In this document: positions 20,601 through 32,300 of the stretch, one piece after another
Position numbering within the stretch: position 1 is the stretch's first letter
How the letters are laid out: the number at the start of each line of letters is the position of its first letter
Assembly: GCA_018398585.1 (NCBI GenBank)
Contig: JAGTTD010000001.1
Location: 374,501-438,500 of the forward strand
From: Simmondsia chinensis
Lineage: Eukaryota > Streptophyta > Magnoliopsida > Caryophyllales > Simmondsiaceae
Direction of reading: 5' to 3'
Length of the DNA stretch: 64,000 nt
Position numbers and translations under genes: made by a program
Notes under the pieces: generated by a model
What the model saw: only the letters and a program-made list of their open reading frames with translations
The model's database searches: none
What the model was told of the DNA's origin: nothing

Positions 20601-21438
20601 TCACTCCTAATTCTATGAAACAACATGATTCACGGTCAACTAAAACTTATCCACACCAACTACAATGAAACATTCAAGAACCTGGCAGGGCTGAGAAGAA
20701 TAATAAACTTGAAGACTAATTTTGGCAACACATTCTGAACACGCTTTACAACCACTTCCAAGTTTCCTGTTCAATTACCGCACTATCTACGCAAGTACTC
20801 CGCTTTCCACAGAACCCCAAAAGAGGATGAATACACAGGCAATTTCAGTTATTTTTTTTTTTAAAAAATAGATATTATTAAGAAAGAAAGAATGTATAAA
20901 AGGTTAAGGACATGATATCCTTAAAATTACAAAATACAATAATAAAAACCATAAACTAATAACATAAAACTCTCGAATCACTTTGTAAATCAACTAACCC
21001 TACGTGAACAAAGCCCCCAAACTCTTTGTCCAAAGAGCTAAGCAGTTTCAGTTATTTGTTTTAACCACCAACCAAATTTGAGACATCAAGCAACAAGAAC
21101 CCTCCAAAAGATCATACAAAAGTTTCATGATATACCTAACTTGTCAACGGAAAACAAACAAAATAAAAATTGCACAATCGAATCAACTAAAGAACGAAAA
21201 TTACTACTAAAAGAACATAGATTTGACAAAAACAAAGTACCTCAACAACACCGACACGAGAAAATTCACCGCCATAATCCGCATCGCAAATCGACTCCTC
21301 AAACCTTAAAATCGAATCGATTGCTGAAGAGACGACGCAACAACCACGCACAGAAACCCTAGATTCCGGCTCGGCGAAGGATAACCGCCCGAAAAGCACT
21401 AAGATTACAAATCCGAGGCCAGTTCCTGTAAATCTCAT
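17638..21438 (-). CDS. 5'-adenylylsulfate reductase-like (APRL) thioredoxin-fold membrane protein, 316 aa
   Basis: Exons on the minus strand: 21438-21241, 18716-18529, 18449-18325, 18077-17638 (951 nt). The start is ATG at 21438, giving a hydrophobic signal ([12 protein letters not shown]). Residues 67-170 form a thioredoxin-like fold with WCPFS at 95-99, so there is one Cys and no CxxC pair, as in the APRL5/APRL7 group. Residues about 219-240 are a membrane segment, followed by a basic tail ending ALKR. Exon 4 starts at the acceptor TGTAG before GGCATAAAG; the nearer AAG acceptor would run into a stop. The family is thought to sit in the secretory pathway, and its reaction is not established. 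Intron 1 is 2.5 kb and holds a hAT-like element. Confidence 0.88.
19188..19649. mobile_element. hAT-like non-autonomous element with 8-bp TSD
   Basis: The inverted ends are TAGGGGTGTAAAT and the complement of ATACACCCCTA. The flanks are GGTATGCG (19180-19187) and GGTATGCA (19650-19657), 7 of 8 identical. The inside is dense in GAGCC/GAGCTCG words on both strands, much more GC-rich than the surroundings. It has no coding capacity. It lies in intron 1 of the APR-like gene. Confidence 0.85.
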
Positions 21439-21555
21439 CCTTAGTACAGCCAAAGACACAAAATCGTTGCAAGAAAAAGTAGAAAGATTACAAAAACAGT
21501 AGCGAAACAAAAGCAAATTATCAGGATAGAAAAGAAAAGATTGAGAAGAGGGGGT

Positions 21556-21577
21556 AGAGAGAGAGAGAGAGAGAGAG
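21556..21577 (-). promoter_or_regulatory. GA/CT run at the start region of the APR-like gene
   Basis: On the minus strand this is a CT run about 120 bp upstream of the start codon at 21438. It is the same kind of leader start as in the PP2C gene. The start site itself is inferred. Confidence 0.4.
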
Positions 21578-21763
21578 CCCAAGCGCGTTAGGGCTCCGCA
21601 GCTGGGTGAGAAGGCAAACGATAATGAATTTGATTTGTCAGGCTCACAAAAATGCTCGCATCATCCTCTTTCTAGCTGGCCCTACTCACCTCCGATTTTT
21701 CTGACATCTTTCCTATTTATTAATTAAAACTCTTTTATTCAACTTTTTAGTTTTCCAAAACAA

Positions 21764-22572
21764 TAACAACAAACCTAATGTCTCCAAGGACTCCCGCAAA
21801 AGCAGGATATGGGGAGAATATATGTACGCAGCCTTCCCCCTCCAGGGGATTACCCTGAAAAGAAGCTGTTTCCGAGAACCCCTAGCCTGAGAAGCTGTTC
21901 CGTTGCAAGGAGCCTAGGATCTGGCAAAAACAGAGGAAGCAGCAAGTGTATGAGTAAAGCAAACTCACGGCAGACACACTGCACGCAAAGTAAATAGGCT
22001 CAAAGCATGCCACAACAAGCGTAAACCAACAATAAGGTAGAGATAGCGAATAGAGATAGAAGGGAAGAGGAAGGGAAGGAGAACGGGGTAGGGGTAGAAT
22101 AAAGAAGGAGATAAGAGGAAGATAAAGATGACTGGACAAGTAGTAGCGTACATTCTAATGAAATCCATCAATAGCCTACGTGCGCCAAGAGGACACAGCA
22201 CTAGTAAACCGGCCTACCCTACTCCAACCGGGACATCTAAAACCCCTATGCTGGCCCTCCATCGGGCCCTATCTAAGGTCATCTCCTCCCGAAGGTTTAG
22301 GTGGGTGAGGTCTTGTCGGATCGTCTCAACCCATCTCTTCTTAGGCCTGCCTCTGCCTCTTCTGCCTAATGTAGCAAGTAGTTGTTCACATCTCCTGACC
22401 GAAGCGTTGTCCGGTCTCCTCTGACATGTCCGAACCACCTCAACCGTTGCTCCCTCAATTTATCTTCAATGGAGGCTACGCCCAATTTGCCTCTTATAAT
22501 GTCGTTTCTGATCCTATCCTTCCTTGTGTGTCCGCACATCCACCGCAACATTCGCATCTCCGCCACCTTCAT
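21764..22572 (-). mobile_element. 5'-truncated RTE-type LINE whose 3' end matches the 5S-SINE tail
   Basis: Reading leftward: the C-terminal end of a LINE ORF in two frames (22572-22366, with [16 protein letters not shown] and [12 protein letters not shown]; then 22438-22214, with RRGRGRPKKRWVETIRQDL), a 3' UTR of about 330 bp, and the terminal block AACAGCTTCTTTTCAGGG, GGCTGCGTACAT, GCGGGAGTCCTTGG, TTTGTTGTTATTGTT. A frameshift near 22430 separates the two ORF pieces. The RGRPKKRW-type C-terminus is typical of RTE-clade LINEs. The terminal 110 bp or so are the same blocks, in the same order, as the 3' half of the 5S-headed SINEs. Confidence 0.85.
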
Positions 22573-23552
22573 CTATATGTATATAAAATGTTTACTTTAT
22601 AATAAAATTAACTGTTTTCTTTTAATTTAAATATATATACATACACTATATATTAATTAGAAGTCATTTTTCAAAGGCCTTCAATTTACTTTATTATAAG
22701 TGTCAAAAAAAAAATTTACTTTATTATAAGATTAACTTTCTTTTCTTAATTTAAATATGCATAAATCATAATATAGACAAACTCTAATTTTTATTTATGT
22801 TAATAATATAATTTATCAATTATAATATATAAATATAATTATTTAAAATTTAATCACACACCGCGGGAAAACTCTAATAGTTATTTACTTTTACCATTTT
22901 TAATATTTTAAAATTTAATTATATTAGTTTTTTTAGTTTTTTATTTTGTATAACTATAATGTTTATAAGTTTATTTAAATGAGTCAATGTTTTTTTTTTT
23001 TTTTTTTTTGTCCAAAATAGTTTTTTATGTATTGTTCTATAATTGTTTACACTTTTAACGTTTATCCAACATTGATCACTGAATTAAGGACTAATTTAGT
23101 TAAGAAAATATGACATTAAAGAGACTATTTTCAATAGTAAAATATATAAAGGGCCAATTAAAGTTACATCATATAAATGATCATTTTGAAAAAAAAATAT
23201 TTGACTAATCAATTTAAACAAATTTAAAAATATGAAGGTAAATTATAACTCTTTTTCAATATGACAATCGAAAATAATTGGCACAATCGAAAATAATTGG
23301 CACGGTGAATTTATGATAGAATACAGCAATATATTATAAATAATGTTATAATAAAGTATTAAATTGTACTTTAGTAAACTATTTACTATAATTAAACATA
23401 TTTTTTGAACAGTACTAGAATTAAACATTAATTATGTGTTCATAAAATTATTATAGTGGATATTAAAGTCAAAAGGGTTCTATAAAGTAGTCTACTAGTG
23501 TAACACACCAAACTTAGCCTTGTCTTAGATCAGAAAGAATCAAGATCTAAAA
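22573..23552. other. AT-rich gene-free stretch
   Basis: It is strongly AT-rich with a T run at 22990-23009. A short direct doublet, CAATCGAAAATAATTGGCAC, lies at about 23264-23302. No gene or complete element was seen. Confidence 0.4.
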
Positions 23553-23555
23553 TTA

Positions 23556-24862
23556 AGCCTCGTTTCATTGGCAGAAAGTAGATGCAAGAAGTAGAAATTC
23601 ATAGAAAATAGGGATTAGGGATCTGTTTCGGGATAAATTGAGCTGGTAGCTTAATTGGGCGGACCCAATCCAACTTATTCCGAACTAGACTGAATGGGTT
23701 CTTTGGGATGGGAGCCGGACTCAAACTCCAGCTGGGAAGTCAGCTGCCGACGCATTCGGTCTGGGCCGGCCTGCAAAACGAGCAAGGCGGTTAAAGAGAC
23801 CTGCGGCGGTGGACCGTGGGAGACCCCTCTGACGCCTAAGTCAGTAAAGGCAGTGATAATAAATATGCGTAAGGTAAATAGCAAAAAGTAAATAGGAGTT
23901 TGTTATGAATAAGTAGGAGGAGGGAGATGAGGGGCCTCGAGAGGAAGAAAGGAAGAGCGGGTGGGGGTGGTTGCGTACCACAACACCCAAATTCACAGAG
24001 AGAAAAGTTAAGAAGGGAGTCTCGGGGTGAAAATGTAAGAGGAGAGAAGAGGGAGTCTCGGGGAGAGATTGTGTGGGGCGCGCTTTTTTGGACCTCTTGA
24101 AGGTGGAGTACGAGGGATAGTATTTATAAAAGTGGAGGAGAGTTGGTGGAAGGCTAGCGTAGGTTGCATAACATAGAGGGTAAAGGTTGGCGGTAAGGTG
24201 GTGATTGGTTGGGTGGGTGGCGGCCTTCCCTTGGGGTGGAAGCAAAGCACGCCATTGGTGGAAGCAACGCACGCCATTGGTGGAAGTGGTTGGCAATGGT
24301 AGTGGGATGGCGTCATGACTAGGAAGAGCGTATCGAGATGGGTATGCGTATGCCGTCATACTTGTGCTTTCAAGACCGTACCGCTAAGGGCTCGCGGTGG
24401 ATGATAAGAGGTTGGCGGCATAAAGAATACCGCCAAGGTGATGCCACCAAGTCCTTGCATAGGATGTTTGTTGTCAAGGCTGGACAGGCAGGTGCTTGGT
24501 GTATGGTGCCATGGTCTTAAGGGGTTGGCAATAGGGAGGATTCCGCCAAGGTCATGCCGCTAGGGACATTGTTGCTTATTTTCCCAAACAGGATCTTGTT
24601 TGGTTGGCAAGAAGTTGGCAAAATACGAGAAATTGAAATCGTTTAGCAATCTCCAATTCTTTCAAAACGCCGGAAGTAACTTATCTAGCCCCCCTTAGTA
24701 AGTTATAATTCCTTTGTTTTTAACTAGCACCTCCAAGGAAGTCCTATTTCTCATACCGGCAATCAAATACTATGTACCTACTTCCGGGGAACACGTGAAT
24801 TGAATTCCTAGAAAATACAACTTCCTGTGAAAATTTAATTCATGTGGCAACCAAACGAGGCC
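23556..24862. mobile_element. 1.3-kb PIF/Harbinger-like element with GC-rich cargo
   Basis: The ends are AGCCTCGTTTCATTGGCAG and TGGCAACCAAACGAGGCC (inverted CTCGTTT with TTGGC/TGCCA), both next to TTA (23553-23555, 24863-24865). The outer 100-300 bp at each end resemble the 287-bp MITE at 60489-60775. The middle (about 23680-24560) is far richer in G and C and contains GGCGGTGGACCGTGGGAGAC and a purine-rich run. The frames there (for example 23841-24359, minus) show no protein family. Confidence 0.65.
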
Positions 24863-24929
24863 TTAAAATGAAATGCCGTTGGTAAAGGAGATACTTACAG
24901 TTTGCTAGATCTCTGCTGCTTAATCTACC

Positions 24930-25214
24930 AAGCAACCAACTCTTCCAAAGCTTCATCGGATGAGTGAAAATCCGTGAATAATTTTATACTCCAACGTATG
25001 CCCCCTCACACAAACGATCATTAGACTTGAAGTTGTATAATACCCAATCCACCTTATACCTTGTGTTTTTATTTATATTGATAATAAGAATGAAGGCCGC
25101 TGGAACTTGAACAGGGGACCTCTTAGCCAACAAGGCTTTGATGTCACGTCAAGCAACCAACTCTCCTGAAAGTTAAGTTGATAGGTGAAGACCCATGTAT
25201 AGTTTTATACTCTA
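24930..25214 (-). mobile_element. TRIM-like mini LTR retrotransposon
   Basis: A direct repeat of about 70 bp lies at 24930-25005 and 25146-25214 (CAAGCAACCAACTCT, then GTGAA.A.CC.TG, then TAGTTTTATACTCTAACA). Between the copies, on the minus strand, are a degenerate primer-binding region (AAGCCTTGTTGGCTAAGAGG) and a polypurine tract (GTGAGGGGGCATA). The same layout occurs at 40618-40905. Confidence 0.7.
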
Positions 25215-25811
25215 ACATAATTCTATTGGGAAGTCCTTGATTTGATCTAAGGCATGCTGTGAGAATATACGAGTAACAAGCAACGATTATTTTCCAAGCA
25301 TGACATGAATGAATATACACAAGCCAGAAGACTGAGAAAGATCAAATTTTGACAAGTTACTCCATCTGTGAGCTAAAATTGTACAGCAAAAGATGGTTAG
25401 AATCCAGGGAAAGAATGGTACTTTCTCTGTTCAAAAAAAGAATGGTACTTTCAGCATTTATTCAAAGCATAATTCACCGATGACATTTGCATTCCCTTCC
25501 CAATTCAAATGCGTATTAATACGAGGACAATGTGATCTCATTTAGCTTACAGATGTACAATACAACATTCATCTTGACCATCCCGCTTTTAATCTCTCAC
25601 TGTTGATGACTCAAGAACTGATATGGCTTCTGCAGCCGCTTCTCCATCATCAAAACGGGCCCAAACATCCATCATCATCAAGCCATTAGCTCATATCATA
25701 TCAACTAGGCTGGTGAATATGTCATGCCATGTCATGTATCCAAGCTATGGGAAGGTATTAAGAAATTATCGACCTGAATCTGACCCGATACTAGTCAAGA
25801 ACTCTCAGCTC

Positions 25812-27026
25812 TTACCCCACTCGTTCTTTTTCAATGCCAGAGCTCAGTTCATGCTCTTGCATTTGAGCATGCCTATACAATTTCTCATAGAAAGCCACCT
25901 GGGGATCCTTGTTGATCAAAACCCCATTTTCATCATATGCATCCCTCAAGAAAACAACCCAGTTCATCTCAGTACCACCCAGATAAAATGTCCTAGGCTG
26001 CTTCAAAAGCATCTGGTATGTATGCTTAGTGAGACTAAACTCCTCCTTAAACTCCACAATATGATGTATAGAAGCCCTCTTCTCCAATGTCAAGCTCAAA
26101 AACTCATGTAAAATCCCGACCCTATACTTCTCTGCCTCTAATGTCCAAAGATCATGCTTCCACCCATCCGAATAAGGTGACACTAACGGCAAAGTATTCA
26201 ACAAATTCAACCTCCTTGCATCATCCAAATCCACATCCAATGATTTCCCATGTTTCAAAGGAAACTTAAATGCCCTTTTCACCTTCTCTTCATCCACCAT
26301 AAACTCCTTCTCGAGCGAACTCACCGCCAATTTCGGATCCCACTTCACCAATTCAAGCATCCTAGTACCATCACTCCCATTCGCAACGCAAAAATCATCC
26401 GGAAATTTCAACACCCAATCCCTGAAATCCTCAGGAACCCCAAACAGCAATCTGCAATGATAAATCTTGCTCAATGGCATCCTCTTATCTTTACACATCA
26501 TTAAGAGCTTCTTCACAACATTAACTCTCTCAAGTTCCATACTTTCTATTATTTTCTGTTCCTCCTCCAGCAAATTCTCCATAAATTCAGTAAACCCAAA
26601 CCACATTTTGTTGTCAGAGTGGCGATAAACCTCAAAGAGCAAAGGGTGCATAGCGATGAACTTGGTAACTTTGCGGCCGCGGGGGAAACCCAGTTCACGG
26701 TAAAGCTTGCCGGCGTCATCAAGGCGGAGAATGTGTTCGGGTTGCTTAGAGAGGAACTGCTTGGACCGAATCAGGAAGCGGAAGTGATTGTCCTGTTCAA
26801 CGATGCGCTCGAAAAAGGGGATGCGGGAGGAGTCGTGTTGGACCAGTTTGGTGCGAGGGGAGTCGTTTTTCTTGCGTTTTTTCTTGAATTTTTTTGGGGT
26901 TTTGGTGATGAGGAAGGAGGTGGAGAATCGGGCGCTGAAGAGGGTGAAATTAGGGTTTGAGAGAAAGGGGGTTAGGGTTTTAGAGAGAGAGGGTTTTAGG
27001 GTTTTGATTAGGAGGAATAACGCCAT
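25812..27026 (-). CDS. PORR-domain organelle RNA-splicing protein, 404 aa, single exon
   Basis: One open frame runs from ATG at 27026. The first about 45 residues are rich in Ser, Leu, Lys and Arg with few acids, as in a mitochondrial or plastid targeting peptide. A very basic stretch follows (KKFKKKRKKN). Residues about 75-380 form the plant organelle RNA recognition domain, with the marks FLSKQPEHILRLDD, LGFPRGRKVTKFIAMHP, CRLLFGVPEDFRDWVLKFP and LEKRASIHHI. Such proteins (WTF1, WTF9, RPD1) bind organelle group II introns and help splice them; which intron is not predictable here. Lack of introns is usual for the family. The neighbours are unrelated. Confidence 0.92.
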   Translation of the reverse strand: MALFLLIKTLKPSLSKTLTPFLSNPNFTLFSARFSTSFLITKTPKKFKKKRKKNDSPRTKLVQHDSSRIPFFERIVEQDNHFRFLIRSKQFLSKQPEHILRLDDAGKLYRELGFPRGRKVTKFIAMHPLLFEVYRHSDNKMWFGFTEFMENLLEEEQKIIESMELERVNVVKKLLMMCKDKRMPLSKIYHCRLLFGVPEDFRDWVLKFPDDFCVANGSDGTRMLELVKWDPKLAVSSLEKEFMVDEEKVKRAFKFPLKHGKSLDVDLDDARRLNLLNTLPLVSPYSDGWKHDLWTLEAEKYRVGILHEFLSLTLEKRASIHHIVEFKEEFSLTKHTYQMLLKQPRTFYLGGTEMNWVVFLRDAYDENGVLINKDPQVAFYEKLYRHAQMQEHELSSGIEKERVG

Positions 27027-27169
27027 TGATGAGGAGAGGGAGGAGGTTCAGTTCTGCTGTAATGGGATTTCTGGAATGCAGTGAGTTCATAGAGAGAGAA
27101 GGATTTTTATTGCTGGAGTGTTCAAAATTATAGGAGGGGAAATGTGTCTACTATGAATTTGGCAATGTA

Positions 27170-27600
27170 CTTAAGCTTTGTTCGACAACAGAATAAATAA
27201 GGATAAATGAGGGTAAGAGTAAAGAGGGGTAAAAAAAGGTAAAGGGGGAGAAGGTAAGGTAATATTCTACCCTTATTTGGATATGTCAAATTAAGAGGGG
27301 TAAGAGTAAAGAGGGGTAAATGAGTTACCCTTGTTTGGCAATTGAGTAAAGAGGTAAGGGTAAAGAGAGTTATAGTTAAAATAAGGGTAAAAGTATCAAA
27401 TTTTTTTAAAAAATTACCCTTACCCCCCTTTACCTCCCAATTTGGGGGTTAAAGAAATTGGGGGTAAAGAGGGGTAATGGGGGGTAAATCGAATAACTTT
27501 GCCAAACAGGGGTAGAAAATTACCCCTCTTTACCCTTACCTCCCTTTAGCCCTCTTTACCCCGTTGCCAAACAGGGGGTTATTCGTCATATCAACAGAGT
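27170..27600. mobile_element. Foldback element made of GGGTAAAGAGGGGTAA words
   Basis: The left half repeats GGGTAA.GAGGGGTAA on the plus strand, and the right half (27415-27570) carries the complement TTACCCCTCTTTACCC. The outer ends share TTGTTTGGCAA/TTGCCAAACAGG words. The two halves could pair over long stretches. It starts about 60 bp upstream of the probable start of the PORR gene. No target duplication was fixed. Confidence 0.55.
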
Positions 27601-28935
27601 TCGTTTAGATAAATTGAACTCGAAATTTAGCTACACATTCGATTTGATATTTTGTGCAAGACAAACAAAATAAAATACACAAGGGAATGTTTCACCTCTA
27701 AATTAATTGATAATGGATTGAGGAGGGGGGATCTGGGCACCTCTCTATTGGTGTTTTTCTTACATTTGATGGGTGTGGGATATAACATGCTCTGCATCTT
27801 GTGTTCACATAAGTTGGTTTTGCACTGGCTATTCAGTTTTAGATGCATTGCAATTCCAACATCACCTTATGGTCGTCTTTACAGTAGATATTTAATCTCA
27901 AGCGAACACTTCAATACTGGCATCACTACTATGCAACGGACATGACTTTGTATTACAGTCCCCTCTGGACTCCATTGAAAATTATAATACTAACATCACC
28001 ACTCGAGTCTTGGACGTGAGGCTTTAATGATTCTAGTGGCAATTTACTTCACAACATGTTAACACACACAGAGCCCTTTTATGATTGGTGAATGGCTTTG
28101 GGCCCCCTATAAGACTAGCAATACACATCACAAAATTGATGACTCTGATACTGATAATACACACCAAAATCAGTGATGCAAGATAGAAGAGCAAATGATG
28201 TCAAGTGTAGCGTGCCTCAAAACATTGATTTTTTTCTTAGTACGCAAATAAGATTGAAAATTTGAACACGGGTTTTGAGTAAAGGTCCAATTGACGAAAA
28301 ATGGTGATGACAAATTGACTTGTTATCCAACTTCCCTAGCAATGAGCTTTTACGTGAGCATCCTGTTTCCTACAAAATCATGCTAAAAGATAGCTAGTGA
28401 AGTGTTCAAAAAAAAAATATATATATATATATAGCTAGTGAAGGTGGTCGAAAGATGAGGAACTGAAAAAATGGGGGGGGTGGGGAATCTTAACAGTCCA
28501 AGTTCTTGAGATCAATCCATCTGCCAATTTGAGGTTGCAATCCATGACCAGATGAGCTCGGAGCTCAGCGAATGGAAGAAACAAGCAGGGACATACAGAA
28601 TTTGGCACGGTAAACAGAAACATGTGGGCTCTCTCAAGACCATAAATTTCACATTTGAAATATCCAAGGACGCGCCATACAACACATTTAGAACATTAAC
28701 TTGCAAGACATATATGTTGTCACCTTTCCTATTCAATACGGTACAACTATGTTGAACGAGATTGATTGATGTAGTAGTTAAGGCTTCCCCCAAGTGTGAG
28801 TTCATAGGTTCAAACTCACCTTCCCCATCCTTACATGCAGGTGAACTATTTAGGACAAATATTATTACTTTTTACTAGTGTTGAAAATGATACAGCTCTA
28901 TATTACTCATATATAACATCTTAGCAATAGAGACT
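27601..28935. other. Gene-free spacer with one SINE-like piece
   Basis: Positions 28770-28850 read like a tRNA-derived SINE head (GTAGTAGTTAAGGCTTCCCC, then B-box ATAGGTTCAAACTC). A TA run lies at 28415-28432. Minus frames of 62-97 codons at 28435-28805 show no recognisable domain. I see no gene. Confidence 0.35.
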
Positions 28936-29349
28936 TCATGGTACTTAATTACAAGAGTTCCCAAATTGCAGTAGATAAAATTCACAGCATGGAAATGAAA
29001 GAACTATAATTAAGAATGCTATCTTGATTTATTCAATCTCCATGAAAGTACACTGTAACTGTATAAACTTAAATAAAACATCACCTGTATGAAAACATAA
29101 ATTTTCTTTACTCCCCATCTATACTCCAAGATCAATCTTTGCCACGCAGCTTTGGCTTGGTAATTACAGGGCCCCATGTCAGCCTTACGGCTACATGGGT
29201 GCTGTCGCTTGTCTAAACATAAACTTGCTGTTTTCTCAAAATTGTTAATGGCTCTCCTCTTTGTACTTTGAACAATTTGAAGAGCGATCTGCTTAACAAT
29301 GAAATATAGAAAATAGTAACACCCGTTTGTGACCGATATCGATGCTTTT

Positions 29350-32300
29350 TCACTTGGTGTGTCTCTTGAAGAAAGATTTCTGACAAACAAGGAGTTTCTC
29401 GTTGTTGTTTGCTGGGATCTCCATGACACGGGCCTCCCATTTTAGCCGTGCAACAAGAGGCCTCACTGACTCGATGAACGAGGCTTTGTCTCTCAGTATC
29501 ACCCATCCCTGACCATGTGATTTGTGTTGTTAGGTGGCTTAAAATATATATTTTTATGACACAGGTAAGGAGGTACAACATTATCTTAAATAAGGCCACC
29601 AGTATTTGGGAGAGGGGGAGATGAGTTACGAACCCTAGACCTCATACTTGGAGGCGAAGGGCGTTAGTCTAACCACTACATGAAACTCAACTTAAATGTA
29701 AAGGAGATCAACATATAAACCTAGTGGGTTAAAAGTGTTGATGTATTTTCAAAATAATGCTATAAGAATTGTGAATAAAGTGTTTAAGTTGGTCCCGAAG
29801 TTTGTTCGATGTGTTTTGATGTGTGTTAGGATGTGCGTTGACACACAGGGCTGGCGTGTCAACACATATTCTTATAGAACAGGGCTGCAGAGGTGTGTGT
29901 CGACACACAGATCAACAGGACCATCTCTGCAGAACTGTGTGTCGACACACAGGTGCAGTTTTCACCGAATTTTTGCTCATTAACTACCGGCCTTTCGCGC
30001 CTTTTCGTTGAGGCATAATTTGGGACATCTTCTTTCACAAAGTCTTATGTATATATTCCTCTAATGTCTTTGATAATGAATGAATCAATTGATTTGAAAG
30101 AACTTGTTAATTGTTCTTGAAAAATGCCATTCTTATACGTCTCTCCTTATTTCCCTTTACATACTCTCACTCTATTGACATTAGGTTATCATTGTATCCC
30201 CGAGACTATTTCATATGCTGAAATAAGTCTTAAGGAAAGTGACATCACGCCTCGAAACCTATAGATCGTTTGGATACCCGTTACTTGCGAATTGCAAGTG
30301 TTTGATCCAACAATGTTTGGTTACCCAGTTCCCGGAACTTTTGGGAGCTTACACCAAAAAAAGTTCCTTAGGTTCGTATGTGAACCATACTTGCCAATTA
30401 CTTAAGCGGAGCCTCAGCCCAGCAAATTCACATGTTATCAAATAATCCTAATATGCACAGCAGAAATGCCATAGTAAGTTCCATGGGAATGCACTTGAAA
30501 AGATTCACATGTAAGAAAGAGTGCTACATGCTAGTCTAGTGAGGATGCCACATGCTAAAAGTCAATATACAAGCCTAATAGGCTATGCACCAAATGCTAA
30601 ATGGTTTTCTGACAGAACTTGCCAACCCTTTACGTTAGGCTCATGCCCGACGTAATTTCTGTTAGGCTTCTTGCGTGAAGTCTAGTCTTATTTCGTCATG
30701 AATGATCCGGACCCAAGCACAGCTGAGGGTGTTATCAGGGGCATTAGGCTTTGTTGTGGCTATAATATATCCTTGCCTAGGGTTTGTGAGGTGTTATGTG
30801 AGAGAAGAAGAATTCTCTCATACTCTTTCCCAAATATAGTGAAAAAATCTTTACGACTCTATAGATATAAGTACAATTAGCTAAACCACGTAAATTTTGT
30901 GTCTTGTTTTATTGCTCGTTGAATTATTTGTTCTTTTGTTTCATTTCCTAACAATTTCACATGCAAAACTACACTAGCAAAGCTATGTAACAAGGTTACA
31001 CAAATGAGAGACGATAAATGTATGCAAAGTTAAAAGCAACTTAGAGAAAAGAGAGTGATTAATAAGAATTACCTCAGGGCGAAGAATACGATCGATTTCG
31101 ACAAATAAATTGAGGGTGGAGCACCTTTGCTGCGGACGGTTTAGCAGAGATAAAAGACTATCAGCATGCACCATATCATACGTTCGAGCGTATGTTGGGA
31201 ATGCTTCACACCTGTTAGAATTAAAGGGCAAACTTCATATCATATACACACTACATTATAGTAATTCGCAGGAGCCCAGGCCACATGCGGTAATCTTAAT
31301 GTCTGATTTTCTTGACTTTCAAAAAATGATGGATTACGTGATGCAGAAATCTTACGGAATAAGTCCAACTGCATCACTTTCTCGACCCCAAAATTTAATC
31401 ACAATTCTCCCCTCATCAACAAACACAGTTAGGCAAAATACCAAAAACATGGTTCGAATGAGATGCAAATGAACGAATTTTAGAGAGAGAAAATAATAAC
31501 ACACAAATTACGTGAAAAACCTCAAAAAAAAAAAAAACCACATATACAGAGGATGACTTTTGTGAGAGGGTGAAAGTAAGAGGGGAGGGTGATGTCAGGT
31601 GGGTAGCTGATGATGTCAGCAGCCAAATGAGCGGTCTAGAATTGACTCTCACCCTCTCACTTGAGTCATCCCCTACACGTATGTAAGTATATATATATGT
31701 ATGTATGGCAGCATGCACAAACCAAACCCCAGATTAGGCGTGTCTACTAGGCTGAATTAAAAAATAAGGTCCATACTGGTTGTGCTCGAGCCATGCACTA
31801 CCACCATAGACCTTTAATAATGAACAAACCAAGTACAGTGAAGTGAAAGGAGAGAGCTACAGTTACTGTTATCACATTGGCCCTTTTCGTATTCAATGTT
31901 CATTCCAAGGGGAAGAGAAAATAATTCAATTTGGATAATTAGCAGTGTAATTATGTAATTGTTATCAGCTTGCTAATACCCATGGATCAAAGAACTTCCA
32001 TCGAGAATCTATTAGCAAAAGCACTGTTAGAATCGAATTGCACAGGAAGAAAAAAGAAGGGATAGTCACACACCAGTCATGCAAAACACCAACCAATCCC
32101 CTGTCAAGAATCAACGGTAGATAGTTCGGACCATTTATTGGAACTACGTTCATGACCCACACGGATTTTCCAGATTCCAATAAAGCAGAATTAAAGCCAC
32201 CAAAACGAGCGTTCATATCGAGCACGTTTCTAACCATGTTGAAAGGAGGTGAGGGATCCTCGTCACCCGGTCTTTTTGGATGGTCCGAGAATATTAACGG

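Noticed and set aside
23841..24359. 172-codon minus-strand frame
   Set aside because: Pro/Ser/His/Tyr-rich with no domain, overlapping another open frame; it is the GC-rich interior of a transposon.
29019..29429. 136-codon minus-strand frame
   Set aside because: It overlaps the last QUA2 exon in another frame and its 3' UTR; the QUA2 frame is supported by homology and exon phase.
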